Source of the DNA: Corynebacterium cystitidis
GTDB taxonomy: Bacteria; Actinomycetota; Actinomycetes; Mycobacteriales; Mycobacteriaceae
NCBI RefSeq assembly: GCF_900187295.1
Contig: NZ_LT906473.1
Span: 1,054,001-1,118,000 of the forward strand
Direction of reading: 5' to 3'
DNA length: 64,000 nt
Positions within the stretch are counted from its first letter, which is position 1; each line of letters begins with the position of its first letter. Shown in pieces: positions 1-11,229 of this stretch. The position numbers and the translations under genes are program-made. The notes beneath the pieces were generated by a model. That model was given only the letters and a program-made list of their open reading frames with translations, was not told where the DNA came from and made no database searches.

Positions 1-31
1 ATTAAGAATAAAAGCGAGTAGACTTGAAGGT

Positions 32-688
32 ATGTCTGCACCATATATTGCACCGTCCATTCTCGCCGCTGATTATGCCAACCTTGGTGATGATGTGTTG
101 AAGGTTCCTAACGCGGACTGGATCCACGTTGACATCATGGATGGCCACTTTGTACCGAACCTGTCGTTTGGCCCGGACGTCACCGCGGCAGTTGATGGCG
201 TAACCGACCAGTTCATGGACGTCCACGTGATGATCGAGGAGCCGGAGAAGTGGTTTGATACCTACATCAAGGCGGGCGCTGATCGCATCATTTTCCACGT
301 CGAAGCCACCGATGACCATGTGGCAGCGGCCAAGCTTTTGAAGGACAAGGGCTGCCAGGCTGGCTTTGCTATCAAGCCCGACACCCCGATTGAGCCGTAC
401 CTAGACGATTTGGCCTACTTTGACGAGGTGATCATCATGACGGTAGAGCCCGGTTTCGGTGGCCAGAAGTTTATGCCAGAGATGCTGGGCAAAGTGAAGA
501 AACTGCGTGCCGCGATCGATGAGCGCGGATTGGACTGCATCATCGAACTCGACGGTGGTATCAACACCGACACCATCGCGCAGGGAGCAGCAGCTGGCGC
601 TGATGCATTCGTCGCGGGCTCGGCTGTCTTCGGTACGGAAGACCCGGGTGCTGCGGTGGATGAGCTGCGTAAGCTTGCCTCCTTATAA
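32..688 (+). CDS. rpe: Ribulose-phosphate 3-epimerase
   Basis: Interconverts ribulose 5-phosphate and xylulose 5-phosphate in the cytosolic pentose phosphate pathway. The 218-residue protein is full length for the family and opens with IAPSILAADYANLG. The metal-site motifs are visible: HVDIMDGHFVPN (about residues 34-45), DVHVMIEEP, TVEPGFGGQKF and ELDGGINTDT. The ATG at 32 has GAAGG only 1 nt upstream, too close to act as a normal ribosome site, whereas TAGACT at 19-24 is a good -10 exactly 7 nt before the ATG. A leaderless transcript is therefore likely. Bases 1-21 could be the tail of an upstream gene ending in TAG at 19-21; this cannot be verified. It overlaps the next gene, ribD, suggesting translational coupling. 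Confidence 0.95.
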   Translation: MSAPYIAPSILAADYANLGDDVLKVPNADWIHVDIMDGHFVPNLSFGPDVTAAVDGVTDQFMDVHVMIEEPEKWFDTYIKAGADRIIFHVEATDDHVAAAKLLKDKGCQAGFAIKPDTPIEPYLDDLAYFDEVIIMTVEPGFGGQKFMPEMLGKVKKLRAAIDERGLDCIIELDGGINTDTIAQGAAAGADAFVAGSAVFGTEDPGAAVDELRKLASL

Positions 689-1715
689 TGGCTCGGCCGG
701 TCCTACCCATGACGGGCCGCCAGGGCTTGGCCCGGCGCTGGCAGCTGCGGATGCGGTACGTGGCACGACCAGCCCAAATCCGGCAGTAGGGTGCGCACTG
801 TACAGCGCAAGTGGTGAGCTGATCGCTACTGGCGGTACCGAGCCGCCCGGTGGAGCTCATGCCGAGGTGGTGGCGTTACGCAAAGCAGGAAGCCGGGCCA
901 CGAATGCCACAGCGGTAGTGACCTTGGAGCCGTGTAATCACACCGGACGCACAGGGCCGTGTTCGCAGGCTCTTGTCGAAGCAGGCGTGACTACTGTTTA
1001 CTACTTGACCGCGGACCCGAACCCGCAGGCGAGCGGAGGCGCCGACTACCTGCGGTCCCGCGGTGTGCAAGTGCATTACCTGCCCACGGTTCAACCTGGT
1101 TTACTGCCGTGGTTGATCAGTGTCCGAAACAACCGCCCAGCCGTCACGCTGAAATTCGCTGCCACCATCGATGGGTTCACCGCCGCACCGGACGGTACGA
1201 GCCAGTGGATCACTGGCACATCAGCACGTGAAAAAGTCCACGAGGACCGGGCGAAACGCGATGCGATCATCGTGGGAACAGGGACCGTGCTTGCCGACGA
1301 CCCCTCCTTGACTGCCCGCTACCCTGACGGTTGCCTTCGTGAGAAGCAGCCGCGGCGGGTGGTCGTCGGCACGCGCATGGTACCCGAAGGCAATCTCACA
1401 CGTTTGGGCTATGAACAGTACTCCCATCTCGATGTGGCCTTGGAGGCGTTGTATGCCGACGGTGTGCGTGATGTCCTTGTCGAAGGCGGACCGGAGCTAG
1501 CCACCAGTTTTTTCGAAGCGGGCTACGTTGATCTTCTTCAGGCGTACCTCGCGCCCATGGTGATGGGTGATGGGCGTAGCGTGCTCACACGAGGACTTGC
1601 TGGAACGTTATCGGAAATGCCACGGTTAGAGACAGTGAATGTGACTTTGTTGGGCGGGGACACCTTGATAGAGATGACGAAAGGTGAATATATCGATGTT
1701 TACTGGCCTCGTTGA
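660..1715 (+). CDS. ribD: Bifunctional riboflavin biosynthesis protein RibD (deaminase/reductase)
   Basis: Deaminates the pyrimidine product of GTP cyclohydrolase II and then reduces its ribose side chain, the second and third steps of riboflavin synthesis. The N-terminal cytidine-deaminase-like domain has the zinc ligands in GGAHAEVVAL and EPCNHTGRTGPC; the reductase domain begins near LKFAATIDGFTAAPDGTSQW and carries VLVEGGPELATSFF. The reading frame is open from 507, but the upstream part overlaps rpe and is not RibD-like. I chose ATG 660 (351 residues, 29-bp overlap with rpe); TTG 675 is an alternative and no strong Shine-Dalgarno decides between them. The stop overlaps the ribE start, so the rib genes form one operon. 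No FMN riboswitch is visible here. Confidence 0.9.
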   Translation: MSCVSLPPYNGSAGPTHDGPPGLGPALAAADAVRGTTSPNPAVGCALYSASGELIATGGTEPPGGAHAEVVALRKAGSRATNATAVVTLEPCNHTGRTGPCSQALVEAGVTTVYYLTADPNPQASGGADYLRSRGVQVHYLPTVQPGLLPWLISVRNNRPAVTLKFAATIDGFTAAPDGTSQWITGTSAREKVHEDRAKRDAIIVGTGTVLADDPSLTARYPDGCLREKQPRRVVVGTRMVPEGNLTRLGYEQYSHLDVALEALYADGVRDVLVEGGPELATSFFEAGYVDLLQAYLAPMVMGDGRSVLTRGLAGTLSEMPRLETVNVTLLGGDTLIEMTKGEYIDVYWPR

Positions 1716-2283
1716 AGAAATTGGTACGGTTGCGGAAGTGGAGGACCTTGGGGATGCGCGTCGAATATGGATTACCGCACCGCTGGTCACCTCAGACGCT
1801 GCACTGGGTGATTCGATCGCTGTCGATGGCGTCTGCCTCACCGTCACCAGCGTCGACGATGCAGCGTTCAGTGCTGATGTGATGCAAGAATCGCTTGATC
1901 GTTCGGGGCTCGGGGAGCTTCGTGCAGGCTCGCGCGTGAATCTTGAGCGAGCTATGCAGGTTGGGGCCCGGTTCGGTGGGCACATCGTCCAGGGGCATGT
2001 GGATGGGGTGGCGCAGTTGATGAGCCGGTCAGCTTCTGAGAACTGGGAGGTGTTCCGGTTCTCTCTTCCAGCGCAGTTGGCTAGATATGTGGTGGAGAAG
2101 GGGTCAATCACAGTGAACGGGACCTCACTAACAGTGTCTTCTGTTGACTCTGATTTCTTCGAGGTCTCTTTGATACCGACAACGCTGGCGGAGACAACTG
2201 CCGGTGGCTTGGTAATCGGTGATGTGGTGAACCTTGAAGTTGATATTGTGGCCAAGTATGTTGAGAAAATGGTGTCCAAGTAA
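1696..2283 (+). CDS. ribE: Riboflavin synthase, alpha chain
   Basis: Dismutates two 6,7-dimethyl-8-ribityllumazine molecules into riboflavin and the pyrimidinedione. The 195 residues hold the two tandem lumazine-binding repeats; the first begins [12 protein letters not shown] and the second is introduced by [17 protein letters not shown]. The ATG at 1696 is preceded by AAAGGTGA at 1680-1687, a good ribosome site. An in-frame GTG at 1684 lies inside that site and is rejected, because the family begins MFTG. The gene overlaps the end of ribD by 20 bp and lies 11 bp before ribBA. The enzyme is also called RibC in some species. Confidence 0.95.
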   Translation: MFTGLVEEIGTVAEVEDLGDARRIWITAPLVTSDAALGDSIAVDGVCLTVTSVDDAAFSADVMQESLDRSGLGELRAGSRVNLERAMQVGARFGGHIVQGHVDGVAQLMSRSASENWEVFRFSLPAQLARYVVEKGSITVNGTSLTVSSVDSDFFEVSLIPTTLAETTAGGLVIGDVVNLEVDIVAKYVEKMVSK

Positions 2284-2294
2284 GGTTGGAAGCT

Positions 2295-3557
2295 ATGACC
2301 GAGAGCACCATTCGCTTAGATTCGATCGACGATGCCATTGTCGCTATTGCCCGCGGTGGGGCTGTGGTTGTTGTCGATGATGAAGGCCGCGAAAACGAAG
2401 GTGATCTGATTTTCGCTGCCGATCAATCTACTCCGGAAATGGTCGCGTTCATGGTGCGCTACACCTCGGGTTTTATCTGCGTGGCGATGGAGGATGAACG
2501 CGCCGACGTATTAAACCTGCCTCCGATGGTGGCACGTAATGAGGATGCCCGGTCCACTGCCTACACCATTACCGTTGATGCGAATACCGGTACCACCGGC
2601 ATCTCCGCGCAGTCTCGTTCGGAGACTATCAACCGGTTGGCGGACCCCGCCTGTGGCCCTGAAGATTTTACTCGACCCGGGCATGTAGTGCCTCTGCGCG
2701 CCCGACGCGGTGGTGTGCTTGTACGCGACGGACACACTGAAGCCGCCGTGGATCTGGCGTTCCTAGCTGGTTTAGAGCCCGTCGGTGTGCTGTGTGAGAT
2801 AGTTTCCGAAGACGATCCGACGGATATGGCGCGCGCCCCGGAATTGCGCCGGTTTGCCGATAAACACGGACTTCCGATGATCTCCATCGAGCAGCTCATC
2901 GAGTACCGCAAACGCACTGAAACGCTGATTGAGCGCGTGACGACGGCACAGCTGCCTACTGAATTCGGTTCTTTCACAGCGCACGGCTACAAACACATGA
3001 TTGACACAACTGAGCACATCGCACTGGTGGCCGGCGATGTGCACGGTGGCTCGGACGTGCTCGTCCGCGTCCACTCTGAGTGCTTGACCGGCGATGTTTT
3101 TGCTTCGACGCGTTGCGATTGTGGCCAGCAGTTGCACGAATCGTTGCGCCGCATCCAGGAGGTGGGTGTAGGCGTAGTCGTTTACGTCCGCGGACACGAG
3201 GGGCGCGGCATCGGCTTGATGAATAAGCTGCACGCATACAAGCTGCAGGACGAAGGTTTAGATACTGTGGACGCGAACTTGGAGCAGGGATTGCCTGCCG
3301 ATGCGCGCGAATACTCTGTGGCGGGCCAAATCCTGGCGGACCTGGGACTGGAGTCATTTCAGCTGATGACGAATAATCCGCTCAAGACAGAAGCACTAGC
3401 GGGCTATGGTCCGAAGGTAACCGGGCGCGTGCGTGTCGAGGTTGTTCCATCCCACGACAATATTCGATATTTGCGCACGAAGCGTGACCGGATGGGCCAC
3501 GACTTGCCTGCGGTTGATCAGTGGGATATTGAGCACGAGTTGAGCGAACACCACTAG
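2295..3557 (+). CDS. ribBA: Bifunctional DHBP synthase / GTP cyclohydrolase II
   Basis: Makes both riboflavin precursors. The N-terminal half (about residues 1-205) is 3,4-dihydroxy-2-butanone 4-phosphate synthase, with [10 protein letters not shown] and [12 protein letters not shown]. The C-terminal half is GTP cyclohydrolase II, with zinc cysteines in [19 protein letters not shown] and the catalytic-loop motif [14 protein letters not shown]. Both sets of active-site motifs are intact, so both activities are expected. The start is ATG 2295 with GGAAG just upstream; a TTG at 2286 is in frame but less likely. Corresponds to RibA2 of M. tuberculosis. Member of the ribD-ribE-ribBA-ribH operon. 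Confidence 0.96.
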   Translation: MTESTIRLDSIDDAIVAIARGGAVVVVDDEGRENEGDLIFAADQSTPEMVAFMVRYTSGFICVAMEDERADVLNLPPMVARNEDARSTAYTITVDANTGTTGISAQSRSETINRLADPACGPEDFTRPGHVVPLRARRGGVLVRDGHTEAAVDLAFLAGLEPVGVLCEIVSEDDPTDMARAPELRRFADKHGLPMISIEQLIEYRKRTETLIERVTTAQLPTEFGSFTAHGYKHMIDTTEHIALVAGDVHGGSDVLVRVHSECLTGDVFASTRCDCGQQLHESLRRIQEVGVGVVVYVRGHEGRGIGLMNKLHAYKLQDEGLDTVDANLEQGLPADAREYSVAGQILADLGLESFQLMTNNPLKTEALAGYGPKVTGRVRVEVVPSHDNIRYLRTKRDRMGHDLPAVDQWDIEHELSEHH

Positions 3558-3573
3558 CCATAAGGAGGCAGCC

Positions 3574-4056
3574 ATGGCGACCACAGGTCGACCTGAAGCA
3601 GTTGCAGTGAAAGCGGAGGGGATGCGCGTTGCCGTGATCTCTACGCAATGGAATTCTGACATTGTTGGGTTGCTGCACCAGCGGGCTCTTGACGTGGCGA
3701 AGGATGCGGGTGCACATGCCGACGAGTACTTCGTTTCAGGCGCCATGGAGTTGCCGGTTGTGGCTCAGGCATGTGCACAACGCTACGATGCCGTGGTCGC
3801 ACTTGGCTGTGTGATTCGTGGGGAGACACCTCATTTCGATTATGTCTGCGACTCCGTGACTGCAGGTCTGACACGGATCGCTTTGGATGAGCAGACACCC
3901 GTAGGCAATGGTGTGCTGACTGTGAACAACCACGATCAGGCCGTAGCCCGCGCCGGTGGTGGTGGCGCTGTTGAAGACAAAGGTGCTGAGGCGATGCGTG
4001 CTGCGTTAGGGGCGGCTGTGGAACTGGAGAAGGTGCGTACCTTGCCAGTCGAATAA
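3574..4056 (+). CDS. ribH: 6,7-dimethyl-8-ribityllumazine synthase
   Basis: Condenses the pyrimidinedione with dihydroxybutanone phosphate to give lumazine, the substrate of RibE; family members assemble into pentamers or icosahedra. The 160 residues carry [12 protein letters not shown] and [19 protein letters not shown], the latter including the conserved active-site histidine. The start has a near-perfect AAGGAGG site about 5 nt before the ATG. It is the last gene of the rib operon. The approximately 100-bp gap that follows ends with a T-rich stretch and a possible new promoter. Confidence 0.96.
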   Translation: MATTGRPEAVAVKAEGMRVAVISTQWNSDIVGLLHQRALDVAKDAGAHADEYFVSGAMELPVVAQACAQRYDAVVALGCVIRGETPHFDYVCDSVTAGLTRIALDEQTPVGNGVLTVNNHDQAVARAGGGGAVEDKGAEAMRAALGAAVELEKVRTLPVE

Positions 4057-4112
4057 GAGCCCCCTAAGGGTTCGGTAGAAGGCATCGTCTTTTTGTTTTG
4101 GCACGAGCCGAC

Positions 4113-4118
4113 TAGGAT
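4113..4118 (+). promoter_or_regulatory. Possible -10 element before the PH-domain gene
   Basis: TAGGAT fits the corynebacterial TANNNT -10 consensus and lies 42 nt before the GTG start at 4161. A T-rich TTTTTG sits 17 bp upstream as a weak -35. Suggests that the PH-domain protein can be transcribed separately from the rib operon. Confidence 0.3.
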
Positions 4119-4160
4119 CAGGTAACGATTAATCAAGCGTGGAAACGGTGACGAAACTAA

Positions 4161-4706
4161 GTGGACGATAACACTCCAAACTCTCAGAACGCATCCGGTG
4201 CGATGACGGACCGCGAGATAGCGATCATGAACGCGGCCGATCCGTTTGCTGCTACCACCGATAAACCATGGGAATTTGAAGCAGCTTCAAGTTTCTTGCG
4301 CAAGGTTGCAATCGTGTGGGTCATTATCGTCATGGTGATTCATATTTTTATGGGTGTGGTCGTTGATATCGAGTACACGGGTGCGGCGATCACCCCGATT
4401 GATAAGTGGGCGTACCCGCTGATCGGCGTAATCATCTCAATCTTGTCGTGGATTGCCCTGAACCGTCCGCGCGTGCGCGCCAACGTCGACGGTGTGGAGG
4501 TACGCAACATGATTGGTACGCGGTTCTACTCCTGGGTGGTTATCTATGGTTTGAGCTTCCCCCAGGGAGCACGCATGGCGCGTTTGGAGCTGCCAGAATT
4601 CGAGTATGTCCCGCTCTGGGCAATTCAGTCTGCGGATGGAGAGAAGGCTTTAGAGTACGTGCGGGATTTCCGTAAGTTGGAATCAAAGTATATGCCGGAA
4701 GACTAG
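4161..4706 (+). CDS. PH-domain-containing membrane protein (Rv1417-like)
   Basis: Function unknown. The 181-residue protein has a hydrophilic N-terminus, two hydrophobic segments (about residues 48-68, VAIVWVIIVMVIHIFMGVVV, and about 88-104, LIGVIISILSWIAL) and a C-terminal bacterial PH-like domain (about 105-175) with DGVEVRNMIGTRFYSWVVI. Position between ribH and uvrC matches M. tuberculosis Rv1417, a conserved membrane protein. The start is GTG 4161, with only a weak GGTGA upstream. The stop is 3 bp before the uvrC start, implying co-transcription. A membrane scaffold or envelope role is plausible but only inferred. Confidence 0.8.
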   Translation: MDDNTPNSQNASGAMTDREIAIMNAADPFAATTDKPWEFEAASSFLRKVAIVWVIIVMVIHIFMGVVVDIEYTGAAITPIDKWAYPLIGVIISILSWIALNRPRVRANVDGVEVRNMIGTRFYSWVVIYGLSFPQGARMARLELPEFEYVPLWAIQSADGEKALEYVRDFRKLESKYMPED

Positions 4707-4709
4707 TCA

Positions 4710-6791
4710 GTGGCTCATCCCAGTACCTACCGCCCGGCTGCAGGGACCATTCCCACGGACCCGGGCGTCTATAAGTTTCGAGACGACTCAGGTCGTGTCG
4801 TGTACGTAGGCAAAGCGAAGAACCTACGTTCGCGGCTCTCCAACTATTTTCAGGACCCTTCCCAGCTGCATCCGCGGACAAAGCAGATGGTGTTTACTGC
4901 GGCGTCGGTGGAATGGACCGTGGTGGCTAGTGAAGTCGAAGCACTTCAGCTTGAGTATACGTGGATTAAACGGTTTGATCCGTGGTTCAATGTCATGTAC
5001 CGGGACGATAAAACGTACCCGATGCTGGCCGTCAGCGTAGGAGAAAAGTTCCCACGAGCGTTTTTTTACCGTGGCCCGAAGCGCAAAGGTGTGCGCTATT
5101 TTGGCCCGTATTCGCATGCGTGGGCGGTTCGCGAAACGCTTGATCTACTCACTCGAGTTTTTCCCGTGCGCACGTGCTCCAAGGGCGTTTTCAACCGGCA
5201 TGAGTCTTTGGGTAGACCTTGTCTGTTGGGCTATATCGACAAGTGTGCAGCACCGTGTGTCGGGCGTGTCGACGAATCAGAACATGACGAGATTGTTTCA
5301 GGCTTCATGGGTTTCTTGTCAGGACGCACGAAACCTGTGACGAAAGAATTAACCCGGCGGATGGTAGAAGCAAGCGAAAATCTTGAATTTGAACGCGCCG
5401 CCAAGTTGCGGGATGATCTCGAAGCGGTGAAGAAAGTCACGGAACGGCAAACTGTTGTCTTAAGTCAGGAGACCGACGCTGATGTGATTGCGTTTTCCAC
5501 TGATGAGCTCGAAGCAGCCGTGCAAGTGTTTAATGTCCGTGACGGAAGAATCCGGGCGCAGCGGGGATGGGTCGTCGAAAAGACCGGCGACGAACCGGGC
5601 AGCATGGAGCGGCGCGATTCGAATGAGACTGATCCAGCGGTCCCTGAATTGATGCAGAGTTTTCTGGTCCAATACTACTCTGACGCCGTCGAACGCGCAG
5701 AAGCTGAAGCCGAAGAAGACAAGAAAATTGAGCAGCAGAAGATCCGGCGCAGGGGAGTGGATAAAGAATCTCACGCCCCAACGCGCGCCTTTCATCCGGT
5801 TCCCCGAGAAATCCTTGTGGACGTGCTACCGGCAGAAGCCCCTGAGGTACAAACTCTGCTCAGTAAACTACGGGGATCTCAGGTGGACTTGCGGGTGCCA
5901 CAGCGCGGGGATAAGGCAGCGTTGATGGAGACGGTGCGTCGCAACGCGGTTGAAGCGCTTCACCAGCACAAATTGAAGCGCGTTGGAGATCTCACCGCCC
6001 GCTCGCAAGCGTTGCAGGATATCCAGGATGCTTTGGGTTTAGAACAAGCGCCACTGCGTATTGAGTGCACGGATATTTCACACATTCAAGGCACTGACGT
6101 TGTAGCCTCCCTAGTTGTCTTCGAAGACGGTCTGCCAAAGAAGAATGACTATCGCCGCTACCGCATCAAGGAAGCGGCGGGAGACGGGCACAGTGATGAC
6201 GTTGGCTCCATTGCCGAAGTGACTCGCCGGCGTTTTGAGCGTTATAACACTGACAAGTTGGCGAACCCGGAGGAAGACGACACAGTTTTCGCAGATGAAG
6301 AAGTCACTGATGCTGCAGTTGCGGGAGCAGAAGAGGCCCGGAAATTCGCGTATCCGCCGAATCTCTTCATTGTTGACGGTGGAAAGCCTCAGGTCAATGC
6401 TGCTCAAGCCGTCTTCGATGAGTTGGGGATCGTCGATGTGACGCTCATCGGGTTGGCTAAGCGCCTGGAGGAAGTGTGGGTGCCAGGTGATGATGATCCA
6501 GTCATTCTTCCTCGGAATTCGCAGGGTATGTACCTATTACAGCAAATCCGGGATGAGGCACACCGGTTTGCGATTAATTATCACCGCCAAAAACGCTCGA
6601 AGCGGATGCGAGCATCGGCGCTGGACAATATCCCGGGTTTGGGGCCGACGCGCCGCAGCGATTTAGTGAAACACTTTGGAAGTGTGAAAAAAATTCGCGA
6701 GGCCAGCGTCGAGGACATTGCAGAGGCACCGGGAATCGGGCCAAAACTGGCTGCTACAGTATTTGAGCATTTGCACCATGGCCAATCTTGA
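4710..6791 (+). CDS. uvrC: Excinuclease ABC subunit C
   Basis: Makes both incisions around UvrB-bound lesions in nucleotide excision repair. The 693 residues show all family domains in order: GIY-YIG nuclease (about 14-95, PGVYKFRD then [12 protein letters not shown]), a cysteine-bearing linker, the UVR/UvrB-binding motif (about 225-250, [14 protein letters not shown]), the RNase H-like nuclease (about 450-600, [20 protein letters not shown] and [10 protein letters not shown]) and a C-terminal tandem helix-hairpin-helix ([19 protein letters not shown]). Starts at GTG 4710. First gene of the conserved uvrC-rapZ-yvcK-whiA actinobacterial cluster; it runs almost directly into rapZ. Confidence 0.97.
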   Translation: MAHPSTYRPAAGTIPTDPGVYKFRDDSGRVVYVGKAKNLRSRLSNYFQDPSQLHPRTKQMVFTAASVEWTVVASEVEALQLEYTWIKRFDPWFNVMYRDDKTYPMLAVSVGEKFPRAFFYRGPKRKGVRYFGPYSHAWAVRETLDLLTRVFPVRTCSKGVFNRHESLGRPCLLGYIDKCAAPCVGRVDESEHDEIVSGFMGFLSGRTKPVTKELTRRMVEASENLEFERAAKLRDDLEAVKKVTERQTVVLSQETDADVIAFSTDELEAAVQVFNVRDGRIRAQRGWVVEKTGDEPGSMERRDSNETDPAVPELMQSFLVQYYSDAVERAEAEAEEDKKIEQQKIRRRGVDKESHAPTRAFHPVPREILVDVLPAEAPEVQTLLSKLRGSQVDLRVPQRGDKAALMETVRRNAVEALHQHKLKRVGDLTARSQALQDIQDALGLEQAPLRIECTDISHIQGTDVVASLVVFEDGLPKKNDYRRYRIKEAAGDGHSDDVGSIAEVTRRRFERYNTDKLANPEEDDTVFADEEVTDAAVAGAEEARKFAYPPNLFIVDGGKPQVNAAQAVFDELGIVDVTLIGLAKRLEEVWVPGDDDPVILPRNSQGMYLLQQIRDEAHRFAINYHRQKRSKRMRASALDNIPGLGPTRRSDLVKHFGSVKKIREASVEDIAEAPGIGPKLAATVFEHLHHGQS

Positions 6792-6809
6792 TTGGATACG
6801 ATGGGTGCC

Positions 6810-7697
6810 ATGACAAACGACTCTGCATTCGATGGGGCGATCCCACCAGTTATCATTACGGGTTTGTCCGGCGGTGGCCTCTCTTCTGCGGCGAAGGTTT
6901 TTGAGGACAAAGGGTTTTTTGTTCCGCAAAACCTGCCGCCTCAGCTCATTGAGGAGATGGTAGAAATGGCTACCGCGGACAATTCTCCTGTTGACCGCGT
7001 TGCCATTGTCACGGATGTTCGTGCACGCATGTTCAATGGTTCGCTGCTAGGTACCATCGAAAACCTTCGCGAAAAAGGTTATGACCCGACTGTGCTGTTT
7101 TTGGAAGCACGTGACGACGTGCTGATTCGCCGTTTCGACGGTGTGCGCCGCACACATCCGCTGCAGGGGGATGATCCGCTTAGCGCTGGTATTCAGCGTG
7201 AGCGTGACTCGATTGCGCCGGTGCGGGACCAAGCTGACATCATCATTGATACTTCGAACTTGTCCATCCATGATTTACGTCGTGCCATTGAGGCATCGTT
7301 CGGCGATGTGGCAAAAAAGAAGCAACACATCACTATTCAGTCATTTGGTTTCAAGCATGGGGCACCGCGCGATGCTGACTTCATGTTTGACGTGCGATTT
7401 CTGCCGAACCCGTATTGGATCCCGGAATTACGTGCGTACCGCGGAACCGATGAACCGGTAGCCGATTATGTCCTCTCCCAGGACGCAGCTCCTGCATTCG
7501 TCGAAGGGGTTGTCGATCTGATCCGGTCCATTTTAGACGGTTACCGCCATGAGGGAAAGAACTTCATCACGGTAGGAATCGGATGTACTGGTGGACACCA
7601 CCGTTCTGTCGCAATCTCAGAGGAAATTGGGCGAAGGCTTCACGACGATGGCTCTGTTGACGTGAGTGTGATGCATCGCGACCTCGACAAAAGTTAG
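6810..7697 (+). CDS. rapZ: RapZ-family nucleotide-binding protein with degenerate P-loop
   Basis: The family (YvcJ/RapZ) binds nucleotides; E. coli RapZ is an RNA adaptor, and the actinobacterial role is unsettled. The C-terminal half is typical: [28 protein letters not shown] and [12 protein letters not shown]. The N-terminal Walker A reads [12 protein letters not shown], with leucine where the family normally has lysine or arginine, and the following VVDNLPP signature is VPQNLPP. I prefer ATG 6810 (295 residues): TACGAT at 6797-6802 is 7 nt upstream, giving a plausible leaderless start. ATG 6801 is an in-frame alternative. Co-located with uvrC, yvcK and whiA as in other actinobacteria. Confidence 0.9.
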   Translation: MTNDSAFDGAIPPVIITGLSGGGLSSAAKVFEDKGFFVPQNLPPQLIEEMVEMATADNSPVDRVAIVTDVRARMFNGSLLGTIENLREKGYDPTVLFLEARDDVLIRRFDGVRRTHPLQGDDPLSAGIQRERDSIAPVRDQADIIIDTSNLSIHDLRRAIEASFGDVAKKKQHITIQSFGFKHGAPRDADFMFDVRFLPNPYWIPELRAYRGTDEPVADYVLSQDAAPAFVEGVVDLIRSILDGYRHEGKNFITVGIGCTGGHHRSVAISEEIGRRLHDDGSVDVSVMHRDLDKS

Positions 7698-7713
7698 CCA
7701 GAAAGTTCGATCA

Positions 7714-8691
7714 ATGGACAAATACACAGGCGACGTGGCCTGCCTCGGGGGCGGGCACGGACTATATCAAACCTTGTTAGCGGCACAAAAGCTGACTACG
7801 GGAGACGTGAACGCAGTTGTCACGGTGGCGGATGATGGGGGTTCGTCGGGGCGCATTCGACGTGAACTAGGCATGATCCCGCCGGGTGATCTGCGGATGG
7901 CTTTAGCAGCGCTTGCTCCTGACGACGACGATGGTGCATTGTGGCGCAACTTGTTGCAGCATAGATTCGGTGGACATGGGGCACTCGCCGGCCACGCTGT
8001 GGGTAACTTGATCTTGACTGGCCTGGTGGAAGAGTGCGGTAGCATGCAGCAGGCTTTGGATGTTGTTGCGCGCTGGACACGGTCAGCTGGGCGTGTGATT
8101 CCCCTCTGCAACGAACCACTCGATCTGGAAGCTGATGTCGCAGGGCTTGACGACGACCCGCGCGTTATGCGTCCGGTGCGGGGACAGGTTGCGGTGGCGG
8201 CGACACCCGGGCAGGTGCGACGCGTCCGGCTGAACCCTGAGTCTCCGGAAGGAAATGACAACGCGGTCCAGGCGATTTTGGATGCGGGCATGGTGACTTT
8301 GGGGCCAGGGTCGTGGTTTTCGTCGGTGATTCCGCATGTGCTGGTGCCCGATATTGTCGCCGCACTCAATGAGACTGAGGCCCATGTCGTAGTCATTTTG
8401 AACCTCTCGCCAGAGGCGGGGGAGACACATGGTTTTACCACCGAAAGGCACATTCATGTGCTGGGCCAGCACGCACCCGAACTGCGGGTGGACTCCTTCC
8501 TCGCCGACAATTACATCAGCCCAACCCAGGCGGAGCGGCTGCATTTGCAACGGGCTGCGGGCAGCTTGGGAGGAGAGATTGCGTACTATGATGTCCACGT
8601 CGCAGACGAATCTGGGGTGAGCTTGAACAAGCACGATCCAGCGAAATTAGCTGTGGCGTTGCGCGATCTGTACGAGAGTCGGCGCGCGTAA
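7714..8691 (+). CDS. yvcK: YvcK-family protein (gluconeogenesis factor, CofD-like)
   Basis: Member of the CofD/YvcK family. In Bacillus it binds UDP-sugars and supports growth and morphology on gluconeogenic carbon sources; in M. tuberculosis the homologue is CuvA. The 325 residues include CLGGGHGLYQTLLA (about 10-23), VVTVADDGGSSGRIRREL and GHAVGNLILTGLVE, all family hallmarks. ATG 7714 has AGAAAG about 10 nt upstream and follows rapZ by 16 bp, so it is probably co-transcribed. No enzymatic activity can be read from the sequence. Confidence 0.93.
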   Translation: MDKYTGDVACLGGGHGLYQTLLAAQKLTTGDVNAVVTVADDGGSSGRIRRELGMIPPGDLRMALAALAPDDDDGALWRNLLQHRFGGHGALAGHAVGNLILTGLVEECGSMQQALDVVARWTRSAGRVIPLCNEPLDLEADVAGLDDDPRVMRPVRGQVAVAATPGQVRRVRLNPESPEGNDNAVQAILDAGMVTLGPGSWFSSVIPHVLVPDIVAALNETEAHVVVILNLSPEAGETHGFTTERHIHVLGQHAPELRVDSFLADNYISPTQAERLHLQRAAGSLGGEIAYYDVHVADESGVSLNKHDPAKLAVALRDLYESRRA

Positions 8692-8745
8692 CAGCGGGTC
8701 GTCGTCAAGTGCAAGCACGAGAATATGGAGAAAGGCAGGCCGATC

Positions 8746-9729
8746 GTGGCGTTAACTGCGAAAGTCAAAGATGAATTGTTGCGGGTATCTCGAGGGGCCC
8801 GGGACGACCGGATCGCTGAAGCCACCGCAATGATTCGCTACGCGGGTGAATTTGGTGAGGGAGTGCATGGCCCGAGCATCATCGCTGACTTTGATGATCG
8901 CTGTGTTGCGGATCATTTGGCTGAGCTGATTCGTGACATTTGTCCAGCGACAGTGCGCGTGACGACGATTTCGCCGGGTTCTACGACACGTGAAACACGA
9001 CACGAAGTCACTATTACTCGCGGATGTGATGAAGTGATTCGTCGCCTTCATTTGGTCACGGCCTCCGGTCACCCGGTTGTGGGGCTGCCGCGGCAGGTTA
9101 TTTCTGGGACTGTTAGCCAGGTAGAGGCGGCATGGCGTGGCGCGTTTCTCGCCCGCGGTGTCTTATCTGAACCTGGCCGGTCCTCTACTTTGGAAGTTAT
9201 TTGTCCACGGCAGGAGGCCGCTTTAGCGCTGGTTGGTTTGGCGCGTCGGCTAAGCGTCGCTGCGAAGACGAAGGAATCCCGTGGGGTGGAACGGGTGGTG
9301 GTCCGCGATGGGGATGCGATTGGTGTTTTGCTGACTCGTATTGGTGCGACACGCACTCGGCTGGAGTGGGATGAGAAGCGGCAAAAGCGGATTGTGAAAA
9401 CGAACGCGAGTCGGCTTGCAAATTTCGATGATGCAAACTTGAGGCGCTCGGCTCAGGCTGCTGCTGCCGCAGCTGCCCGGGTTGAGCGTGCGATGGAGAT
9501 CTTAGGCGACGATGTTCCGGAGCACCTCGCCGAAGCAGGGTTTTTGCGTGTACAGCACCGACATGCTTCCTTGGAGGAGCTCGGAAGATTAGCTGATCCA
9601 CAGATGACGAAGGATGCGGTGGCGGGCCGTATTCGACGGTTGCTGTCCATGGCGGATAAACGTGCTGCGGAGTTGGGCATTCCAGATACGCATTCGGCGA
9701 TTACCGCCGAGGACGGCGACGAGACTTAA
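8746..9729 (+). CDS. whiA: WhiA sporulation/cell-division regulator
   Basis: DNA-binding protein with an N-terminal LAGLIDADG homing-endonuclease-like fold lacking nuclease function and a C-terminal helix-turn-helix; in Streptomyces it acts with WhiB at sporulation and division promoters. The 327 residues start ALTAKVKDELLRVS and end with the HTH region ASLEELGRLADPQMTKDAVA. I chose GTG 8746 because AGAAAGG lies about 10 nt upstream and because WhiA proteins normally begin near MTAxVKDEL; ATG 8725 would add seven atypical residues. Last gene of the uvrC-rapZ-yvcK-whiA cluster. Confidence 0.94.
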   Translation: MALTAKVKDELLRVSRGARDDRIAEATAMIRYAGEFGEGVHGPSIIADFDDRCVADHLAELIRDICPATVRVTTISPGSTTRETRHEVTITRGCDEVIRRLHLVTASGHPVVGLPRQVISGTVSQVEAAWRGAFLARGVLSEPGRSSTLEVICPRQEAALALVGLARRLSVAAKTKESRGVERVVVRDGDAIGVLLTRIGATRTRLEWDEKRQKRIVKTNASRLANFDDANLRRSAQAAAAAAARVERAMEILGDDVPEHLAEAGFLRVQHRHASLEELGRLADPQMTKDAVAGRIRRLLSMADKRAAELGIPDTHSAITAEDGDET

Positions 9730-9743
9730 AGTACGATCGCAAG

Positions 9744-9759
9744 CGTGATTAATATCACT
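9744..9759. promoter_or_regulatory. GlxR/CRP-like palindrome upstream of gapA
   Basis: The segment contains GTGATTAATATCAC, with the GTGA-N6-TCAC spacing of the corynebacterial cAMP-responsive regulator GlxR (consensus TGTGA-N6-TCACA). The outermost bases of the consensus are not matched. GlxR is known to act on gapA in C. glutamicum, so the location makes sense. It lies about 300 bp before the gapA start and just after whiA. Confidence 0.5.
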
Positions 9760-11063
<1,304 letters not shown>

Positions 11064-11122
11064 ACCACCGCGCCCCCAGCTGCCAGCACCTAGAGCTGCT
11101 GACGTAGCGCGTGACAGCAAGG

Positions 11123-11164
11123 CGGCCCGGGGTGTGTATTAACACACCTCGGGTCGCTCTTTTT
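11123..11164 (+). terminator. Rho-independent terminator after gapA
   Basis: A 15-bp stem (11123-11137 with 11142-11156, including two GT wobbles) with an ATTA loop is followed by CTCTTTTT. Would separate gapA from pgk or act as an attenuator within the glycolytic cluster. Confidence 0.85.
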
Positions 11165-11229
11165 GCGATTAGCACTGAAGAAAATGATTAAACATAACTA
11201 AAGAAAAATTACTTAGGAGCAACAAACCC

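Noticed and set aside
507..659. N-terminal extension of RibD
   Set aside because: The frame is open, but it lies inside rpe and its translation has no RibD character.
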